NCBI GenBank assembly: GCA_049608925.1
Contig: JBMYXZ010000044.1
Location: 1 to 11,415 of the forward strand
Direction: 5' to 3'
DNA from: JBMYXZ01 sp049608925
GTDB taxonomy: Bacteria > Pseudomonadota > Alphaproteobacteria > JAGOMX01
DNA length: 11,415 nt
Shown here: one piece after another, positions 6,312-11,415 of the stretch
Layout of the letters: each line of letters begins with the position of its first letter
Position numbering within the stretch: position 1 is the stretch's first letter
Notes under the pieces: generated by a model
Told to the model about the DNA's origin: nothing
The model's input: only the letters and a program-made list of their open reading frames with translations
Database searches by the model: none
Translations under genes and position numbers: made by a program

Positions 6312-7676
6312 ATGTTATTCAGATTAGCACTGTTTGTTTTTTTATGTCTTCCGCTGCATGCATCAGAAGACCAGCCCCCCTCGGGTTCTGCATCTCACCG
6401 CTGCCTAACCAACGCTATTGAATGTATAAACTTTCTGTCCGAAACTCACAGATCAAGCCATAACCTTGAGAGCATTATTAAAACCTTTGAAGCAAGCTGG
6501 GAAACTTTAGAGTTGGTTGGCACCACTTTAGATAAAAATGCTGCTCGAATTACTGTAGAGCATACACCTGGTTTATTTGCCCGATCTTTCAACAAAAACA
6601 TACAAAATGGCGAGTTTCATCAGCCTTATACTTGTCTTGTTATTCGACTTTATTCATTATCACACTTGGAAAGATTCTCTAAAAACAATGGCTTTATCAA
6701 GAAATTTTTCAAGTGCTTGAAGCTAGATGATGAAAGCATCCTTATGCTGACAAAGCAGGCTATGAAGCAAACATATACATTTATCCAAAATGCCCCCGCG
6801 CAATATTTTCAAGAGGAGACATTCTTTCTTTTTATGGACCGCCTTAAAGTTAACTTAAATATTCTTAATCATCTTTCAGAAATGTCATTTAAGGATCTAA
6901 ATAACCTGAAAATGGTTGAAACAATGCGCCTTGCGACCTGGCAGCAACTACCTCTAGCAATGGCCATGACCTGCTACAAAGTGATGTACGAAATACCTAT
7001 CATTTCGATAAATTCTGTATATGACGCTTTAGAAGAATGGAAAAGCCCAACCCGCACCAGTATCTCTGATCAATTTATGGATCAGCTGGTTACACTATCA
7101 TATCTATTACTGTGTGATTTCAAGGAAGGATTGAATCATAAAGTGAAGGCAGATCAAGAATGGGATTCATTCATGATAGCGCTTCTAAAGCACGAAGAAT
7201 TGGTTGATAACATTCTTGACGAAGAACACTACGCAAACGCAAGAGAGCAATTCGATCAACTTCTGCGTGATATTGGAAAATCGCTAGCTGAGTTGGTTGC
7301 ACAAAAGCCAGCTGACTTCGATGACTGCCTTAGGCTTTTAGCGTATACTTGGCAATATGGAGCCCCTACTACACCTCTGATTGTATATCTAGAGCATGTA
7401 CACACCAATGTTAAGGGGTGCAAGAAAATTACTTCTAAAATGCTTAAGCATATTTACTTTCTTGAAGGAAAAAAATTCTGGGATCAATATCGTTCAGATG
7501 AGCCTCGTAATGGCCACTTACTCTCAGAAGCGCGCGATCATTTCACAGAGGCCCAGAAGTATTGCGCATTAAATGCCGGAAACCCTAGCGATATTGAAAC
7601 GTATTTATCACTGATTTCAAAGGAATATGAATTAGCGCTCGCGCCCTCTTGCGGCGAAAAAGAAACTGTGCAATAA
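6312..7676 (+). CDS. secreted protein of unknown function (paralogue 2 of a pair)
   Basis: I do not recognise this 454-residue protein. A signal peptide (MLFRLALFVFLCLPLHA) is probably cleaved after residue 17, leaving SEDQPP at the mature N-terminus, closely parallel to the SND start of its neighbour. The rest is predicted helical, cysteine-containing and soluble. Motifs shared in order with the upstream protein are C-x-NFL at 38-42, RSF at 91-93 (the same 53-residue separation), an F-rich helix at 129-158 ending in FI, DDCL at 337-340, and AL-x-x-G-x-P at 419-425 followed by EYELAL near the end. This version is longer in the middle (about 200-330). The C-terminal segment from about 404 resembles a helical hairpin of the TPR kind, but no full repeat array is evident. 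The DNA is AT-rich like its partner. Function is unknown. Confidence 0.7.
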   Translation: MLFRLALFVFLCLPLHASEDQPPSGSASHRCLTNAIECINFLSETHRSSHNLESIIKTFEASWETLELVGTTLDKNAARITVEHTPGLFARSFNKNIQNGEFHQPYTCLVIRLYSLSHLERFSKNNGFIKKFFKCLKLDDESILMLTKQAMKQTYTFIQNAPAQYFQEETFFLFMDRLKVNLNILNHLSEMSFKDLNNLKMVETMRLATWQQLPLAMAMTCYKVMYEIPIISINSVYDALEEWKSPTRTSISDQFMDQLVTLSYLLLCDFKEGLNHKVKADQEWDSFMIALLKHEELVDNILDEEHYANAREQFDQLLRDIGKSLAELVAQKPADFDDCLRLLAYTWQYGAPTTPLIVYLEHVHTNVKGCKKITSKMLKHIYFLEGKKFWDQYRSDEPRNGHLLSEARDHFTEAQKYCALNAGNPSDIETYLSLISKEYELALAPSCGEKETVQ

Positions 7677-7709
7677 ATCATTAAGGAATATTTAATTTTT
7701 GCGCGCTGC

Positions 7710-7716
7710 AGGAGAA
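7710..7716 (+). promoter_or_regulatory. Shine-Dalgarno site deciding the dnaN start
   Basis: AGGAGAA, ending three bases before the ATG at 7720, makes this ATG the start rather than an upstream in-frame TTG at 7699. The ATG also gives the conserved clamp N-terminus MKVSIERN. Confidence 0.85.
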
Positions 7717-7719
7717 GAA

Positions 7720-8835
7720 ATGAAAGTTTCAATTGAGAGAAATGCATTTTTAAAGGCATTGAACCATTGCCATAGCATCGTTGAAAGACGAACGACACTG
7801 CCGATTTTATCGCATGTGTTGCTAAATGCCGAAGGCATGTCGCTAAAGTTGAACGCCACAGACCTGGAATTGTCTGTTATAGAGACCGTTAGCGCAACTG
7901 TTGTTGAGCCTGGCCGCAGCACTGTTTCTGCGCATTTGCTCCATGAAATAGTGAAGAAGTTCCGTGATGGTTCAAAAGTTGAACTATCAATGAACAAAGA
8001 CACAAACCAGATCGAGGTTTCTTGTGGAAAGTCTAAGTTCCAGCTGCCATTCTTGCCGCCAGAAGACTTTCCAATTATCAAGACAACCGATTCAGAATTT
8101 AATTTCTCCCTGCCGCCTAAGACTCTTAAGCGCTTGTTTGACAAGACACGTATTGCAATGGCGACTGAGGAAACACGGTATTTCTTGTGCGGCGTATATC
8201 TACACACTTTCGAAGACCGTGAATTGCGCGCAGCTGCAACTGATGGTCACCGCTTAGCACGTGTATCCGTATCCCTTCCCGAGGGCGCACGCGGCATGCC
8301 GGGAATTATTATTTCCCGTAAGACAGTGAATGAGTTTTCAAAGATCTTGACTGAAACAAATGATGATATCCAGGTTGGGGTTTCTGAAACACAGATCACT
8401 TTCACTATGCAGAATGCTCAGCTAGTCTCTCGTCTGATCGATGGTCAGTATCCTAACTATGAAGATGCTATCCCCGATGACACCACGAACTCTCGCACGA
8501 TGCATGTTAAGGTAAAGCCTTTCTTCCAGGCTGTTGACCGTGTTGCAACCATTGCAAATGATCAATTTTCAGGTATTAAGCTGTCGGTTGATGATAACCG
8601 ATTGACGCTTAGCGCAATTAACGAAGAATCTGGCCAGGCGCGCGAAGAAATCGAAGTCGATTATTCAAGCCCTGAAGTCACCATTGGCTTTAGCTCTCGT
8701 TATTTGATGGACGTGACGCAACAGTTGGATCAGGATGAAGCTCAGCTGGCGTTTGCCGACAATGACTCTCCGATTGTTATTCGCCCATGCAATGACGATA
8801 CGTCCTTATTTGTCTTGATGCCTCTGCGCGTGTGA
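7720..8835 (+). CDS. dnaN: DNA polymerase III beta subunit (sliding clamp)
   Basis: This forms the dimeric ring clamp that tethers replicative polymerase to DNA and recruits many repair proteins. From the ATG at 7720 the protein has 371 residues, the family norm, fitting three repeated clamp domains. Conserved stretches include ERRTTLPILSHVLLNA in domain 1, AATDGHRLARVSV in domain 2 and the C-terminus LFVLMPLRV, which lies in the partner-binding pocket region. It overlaps recF by 4 nt, so the two are translationally coupled. No dnaA lies upstream, unlike the classic dnaA-dnaN-recF-gyrB arrangement; the unknown secreted genes take that place. I see no strong promoter in the 43-nt gap, so it may start inside the preceding gene. 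Confidence 0.97.
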   Translation: MKVSIERNAFLKALNHCHSIVERRTTLPILSHVLLNAEGMSLKLNATDLELSVIETVSATVVEPGRSTVSAHLLHEIVKKFRDGSKVELSMNKDTNQIEVSCGKSKFQLPFLPPEDFPIIKTTDSEFNFSLPPKTLKRLFDKTRIAMATEETRYFLCGVYLHTFEDRELRAAATDGHRLARVSVSLPEGARGMPGIIISRKTVNEFSKILTETNDDIQVGVSETQITFTMQNAQLVSRLIDGQYPNYEDAIPDDTTNSRTMHVKVKPFFQAVDRVATIANDQFSGIKLSVDDNRLTLSAINEESGQAREEIEVDYSSPEVTIGFSSRYLMDVTQQLDQDEAQLAFADNDSPIVIRPCNDDTSLFVLMPLRV

Positions 8836-9998
8836 CGATCTCACAGGCAACCCAAGAAAATCCAACATATAATCAGCAGGCGGGTATATCCCGCCTGTAT
8901 TTGCGTAACTATCGCTCTTATAGCGAGTTAACCCTGCAGGCCTCCCCTGCCCCGATTGTTCTTACAGGCCCGAATGGAGCTGGCAAGACCAACGTTTTAG
9001 AAGCAATCTCACTGCTATCTGTCAGCCGCGGTATTCGCAGCGCAAACATCCCAGAAACCCGCAAGCATGATGCGCCCATGGCCGAGCCCTGGAATATAGC
9101 CGCATTGCTGACATCTACCTGGGGAGACACAAAGTTAAGCATGGGTATAACTGGTGATGGTGAAAAACACTTGCAGGTTAATGGAGCCACTGTGGGCTCG
9201 CGTAGGCATTTCGCCCAGCACCTGCATGTCTTATGGCTAGCGCCGTCTCTTGATCAGCTGTTTACTGATAATGCATCAGGCCGCAGACGGTTTCTCGACC
9301 GCCTAATCAGTGGCGTTGATCCGTACCATTCAGCGCGCCTCTCTCGTTTTGAAAAAGCTATGCGGGAACGCAATAAGCTGTTGAAAGATGGACGCACCAA
9401 TGCCTCGTGGTATCAAGCGTTAGAGATACAGATTGCAGCAGAATCTGTTGCAATTGCTGCAAGACGATTAGACTTTCTCGAACAACTGACCAAAGCTTGC
9501 AAGCTACTGAACCAATCATTCCCACAAGCCAGGCTGGCAATCCAAGGACCTGTCGAGGACAAATTGTCGCAGGCAACTGCTCTGGAAACCGAAACTTGGC
9601 TGGCGGACGGGCTGGCGCAATCTAGAAGGCTGGACGCAAGCTTGGGCAGAACATCCATTGGCGCCCACAAAGCTGATCTGATCGCTACGTTCTTGCCGAA
9701 AAACCAACCGGCAGCGTTGTGTTCAACTGGCGAGCAGAAGGCCCTGTTGCTATCCTTAACCTTGGCCGCCGCGCATGTATATCATGATACAGGCGAAGGC
9801 ACCCCAATTTTGCTGCTGGACGAAGTCGTAGCCCACCTAGACCCAAGCAGACGATCTGCATTAATGCAGACAATTGAACAACTTGGCATTCAAACTTGGA
9901 TGACAGGAACCGATGCGGATTTCTTTTCTGGATTCAGGGAAAAAATTCATCTTTTTTCTGTCGAAAATTCGACTATTGTGCCGCAAAACGTGCTATAA
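8832..9998 (+). CDS. recF: DNA replication and repair protein RecF
   Basis: This SMC/ABC-like ATPase acts with RecO and RecR to load RecA at single-strand gaps and stalled forks. It has 388 residues. Walker A is GPNGAGKT at 46-53, the ABC signature is STGEQK at 298-303, and Walker B is ILLLDEV at 326-332 with the D-loop AHLDPSRR following. The N-terminal core ISRLYLRNYRSYSEL is typical. The start is GTG at 8832, overlapping the dnaN stop as GTGA. No in-frame ATG lies between it and the conserved core, which makes this start well supported despite a roughly 18-residue extension before the core. A strong stem-loop covers codons 16-22. Expression is probably coupled to dnaN and kept low. Confidence 0.95.
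   Translation: MTISQATQENPTYNQQAGISRLYLRNYRSYSELTLQASPAPIVLTGPNGAGKTNVLEAISLLSVSRGIRSANIPETRKHDAPMAEPWNIAALLTSTWGDTKLSMGITGDGEKHLQVNGATVGSRRHFAQHLHVLWLAPSLDQLFTDNASGRRRFLDRLISGVDPYHSARLSRFEKAMRERNKLLKDGRTNASWYQALEIQIAAESVAIAARRLDFLEQLTKACKLLNQSFPQARLAIQGPVEDKLSQATALETETWLADGLAQSRRLDASLGRTSIGAHKADLIATFLPKNQPAALCSTGEQKALLLSLTLAAAHVYHDTGEGTPILLLDEVVAHLDPSRRSALMQTIEQLGIQTWMTGTDADFFSGFREKIHLFSVENSTIVPQNVL
8877..8897 (+). repeat. strong stem-loop inside the start of recF
   Basis: CAGGCGGG (8877-8884) pairs perfectly with CCCGCCTG (8890-8897) around the 5-nt loop TATAT. A G-T pair at 8876/8898 may extend the stem. It encodes QAGISRL, so it sits within coding sequence about 45 nt after the GTG. There is no U tract, so simple intrinsic termination is unlikely. 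It may slow ribosomes or protect the upstream dnaN message. Confidence 0.65.
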
Positions 9999-10009
9999 GA
10001 TTTTATTGT

Positions 10010-10027
10010 TATAAATACGTATAAATA
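10010..10027 (+). repeat. tandem TATAAATA repeat before gyrB
   Basis: Two copies of TATAAATA at 10010-10017 and 10020-10027 are spaced 10 nt apart, one helical turn. Either could act as a -10 element for gyrB, but no good -35 is visible upstream. The AT-rich character is compatible with a supercoiling-sensitive promoter, which gyrase genes often have. Confidence 0.4.
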
Positions 10028-10047
10028 ACGAGTCAAAGCGAGTACCC

Positions 10048-11415
10048 ATGACCGACACACATCAAACACCCAATCAAGATTACGGCGCCGAATCCATTAA
10101 GGTTCTGAAAGGCCTAGATGCTGTCCGCAAGCGCCCGGGGATGTACATCGGTGATACGGATGATGGCTCTGGCCTGCATCATATGGTCTATGAAGTTGTC
10201 GACAACAGTATTGACGAAGCTCTTGCAGGGCATTGTAGCGAAATTGTTGTGCGCTTAAACCCAAATGGCTCGGTTACTGTACGTGACAATGGTCGCGGTA
10301 TTCCGGTTGATATTCACTCGGAAGAAGGCATCTCGGCGGCCGAAGTTATTATGACCCAACTGCACGCTGGTGGTAAATTCGACCAGAATTCTTACAAAGT
10401 ATCCGGTGGTTTGCATGGTGTGGGTGTTTCTGTTGTGAACGCGCTGTCGGAAAAGCTGGACCTGACCATTTGGCGCAACGGCGACAAGCATCATATGACT
10501 TTTGTTCATGGTGAATCACAAGGCCCTCTTTCTATTGCGGGATCTGCCGATGGCAATACAGGTACAGAAGTAACCTTCCTGCCGTCTAAAGAAACCTTTA
10601 CCATGACGGACTTTGACTTCAAACGTTTGGAAAGCCGTCTGCGTGAGCTGGCGTTTTTGAACTCTGGCGTTAATATCAAGTTGGCAGACGCCCGCGGCGA
10701 CGAAGTCGTTGAAGTTCTGATGCATTATGAAGGCGGGGTTCAAGCTTATGTGGAATACCTAGACCGCAGTAAAACCGCTTTTCACAAGCCTCCTATTATG
10801 ATTGAAGGCGAACGCGACGGTATTTCTGTCGAGATGGCGCTTGAGTGGACTGACAGCTATCACGAAAATGTCTTGTGTTTTACCAATAACATTCCTCAAC
10901 GTGACGGCGGAACCCATTTGGCGGGTTTCCGTGGCGCTCTAACCCGAGTGATTAACAAGTATGCCCAAACGATGGCAACTGGCAGGAAAGAAAAGGTCAA
11001 CCTTGCGGGAGAAGATGCACGTGAGGGCCTGACATGCATTCTATCAGTCAAAGTGCCTGACCCTAAATTCTCCTCTCAAACGAAAGACAAACTGGTATCT
11101 TCTGAAGTTCGACCAGTAGTTGAAGGTATTGTAAGCGAGCGTATGGACCAGTGGTTTGAAGAAAACCCGGCGGATGCCAAAAAGATTGTTGGCAAAATAT
11201 TTGAAGCTGCATATGCACGCGAAGCTGCACGCAAAGCGCGTGAACTTACCCGCCGCAAGGGTGCTCTGGAAGTTTCGTCTCTGCCAGGAAAGTTGGCAGA
11301 CTGTCAGGAACGTGATCCAGCGAAGAGTGAAATATTCCTAGTTGAGGGAGACTCTGCAGGTGGAACAGCCAAAACTGGAAGAGATAGAAAATTCCAAGCA
11401 ATCATGCCATTGAGA
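10048..11415 (+). CDS. gyrB: DNA gyrase subunit B (5' part, runs off the window)
   Basis: This is the ATPase subunit of the type II topoisomerase that introduces negative supercoils, partnering GyrA. The reading frame is open from the ATG at 10048 through the window end, 456 codons, about 55-60% of a normal GyrB. The GHKL ATPase domain shows EVVDNSIDEA (49-58), DNGRGIP (80-86) and GGLHGVGVSVVN (120-131). The transducer domain follows. The TOPRIM domain begins with EIFLVEGDSAGG, whose E433 is the catalytic acid. The start is preceded by only a weak Shine-Dalgarno (AAGCGAG at 10036-10042). The gap to recF is 49 nt and carries an AT-rich direct repeat that may hold its promoter. All three arginines in the last 17 codons use AGA, unlike the 25 earlier ones. 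Confidence 0.96.
   Translation, partial: MTDTHQTPNQDYGAESIKVLKGLDAVRKRPGMYIGDTDDGSGLHHMVYEVVDNSIDEALAGHCSEIVVRLNPNGSVTVRDNGRGIPVDIHSEEGISAAEVIMTQLHAGGKFDQNSYKVSGGLHGVGVSVVNALSEKLDLTIWRNGDKHHMTFVHGESQGPLSIAGSADGNTGTEVTFLPSKETFTMTDFDFKRLESRLRELAFLNSGVNIKLADARGDEVVEVLMHYEGGVQAYVEYLDRSKTAFHKPPIMIEGERDGISVEMALEWTDSYHENVLCFTNNIPQRDGGTHLAGFRGALTRVINKYAQTMATGRKEKVNLAGEDAREGLTCILSVKVPDPKFSSQTKDKLVSSEVRPVVEGIVSERMDQWFEENPADAKKIVGKIFEAAYAREAARKARELTRRKGALEVSSLPGKLADCQERDPAKSEIFLVEGDSAGGTAKTGRDRKFQAIMPLR

Noticed and set aside
7699..7719. TTG at 7699 as the dnaN start
   Set aside because: The ATG at 7720 has a good Shine-Dalgarno site immediately upstream and gives the conserved clamp N-terminus; the extra residues would be encoded by the ribosome-binding region.
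7677..7719. Replication origin next to dnaN
   Set aside because: The gap is only 43 bases, I saw no cluster of TTATCCACA-like boxes here or in the other gaps, and dnaA is not present.
7692..8207. 171-codon minus-strand frame opposite dnaN
   Set aside because: It is complementary to conserved clamp coding sequence and shows no independent initiation signals or domain.

Overview
The window looks like a piece of an alphaproteobacterial chromosome, probably from an intracellular lineage of the Holosporales/Rickettsiales kind. This rests on the dnaN-recF-gyrB order, a RecF Walker B segment reading DEVVAHLDPSRR, a small glycine- and alanine-rich outer-membrane barrel protein, and moderate G+C that drops in the non-housekeeping genes. 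The family-level placement is an inference; no rRNA gene is present to settle it.

Layout: (1) 1-335 has no gene but holds a perfect 8-bp stem-loop. (2) 336-1379, minus strand: a complete transcription unit for a signal-peptide-bearing beta-barrel outer-membrane protein, with promoter candidate, structured 5' leader, Shine-Dalgarno site and a clear intrinsic terminator. (3) 1498-4961, plus strand: a tight translation operon, gltX - cysS - trmJ (4-nt ATGA overlap, then a 6-nt gap). It makes two aminoacyl-tRNA synthetases and a tRNA 2'-O-methyltransferase. (4) 5064-7676, plus strand: two consecutive secreted proteins of unknown function in AT-richer DNA. By eye they are divergent paralogues sharing several colinear motifs. 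(5) 7720-11415, plus strand: dnaN, recF (GTG start overlapping the dnaN stop) and the first 456 codons of gyrB, running off the window end. These supply the sliding clamp, a recombination mediator and the gyrase ATPase/TOPRIM subunit.

The housekeeping genes are ordinary. The parts worth a second look are the pair of unknown secreted paralogues wedged between two housekeeping blocks, the inverted repeat in the porin leader, a strong hairpin at the start of recF, and an abrupt change to AGA arginine codons in the last 17 codons of gyrB, which could be real or could mark a chimeric sequence end. I saw no mobile element, CRISPR array, tRNA, rRNA or dnaA, and no obvious DnaA-box cluster.
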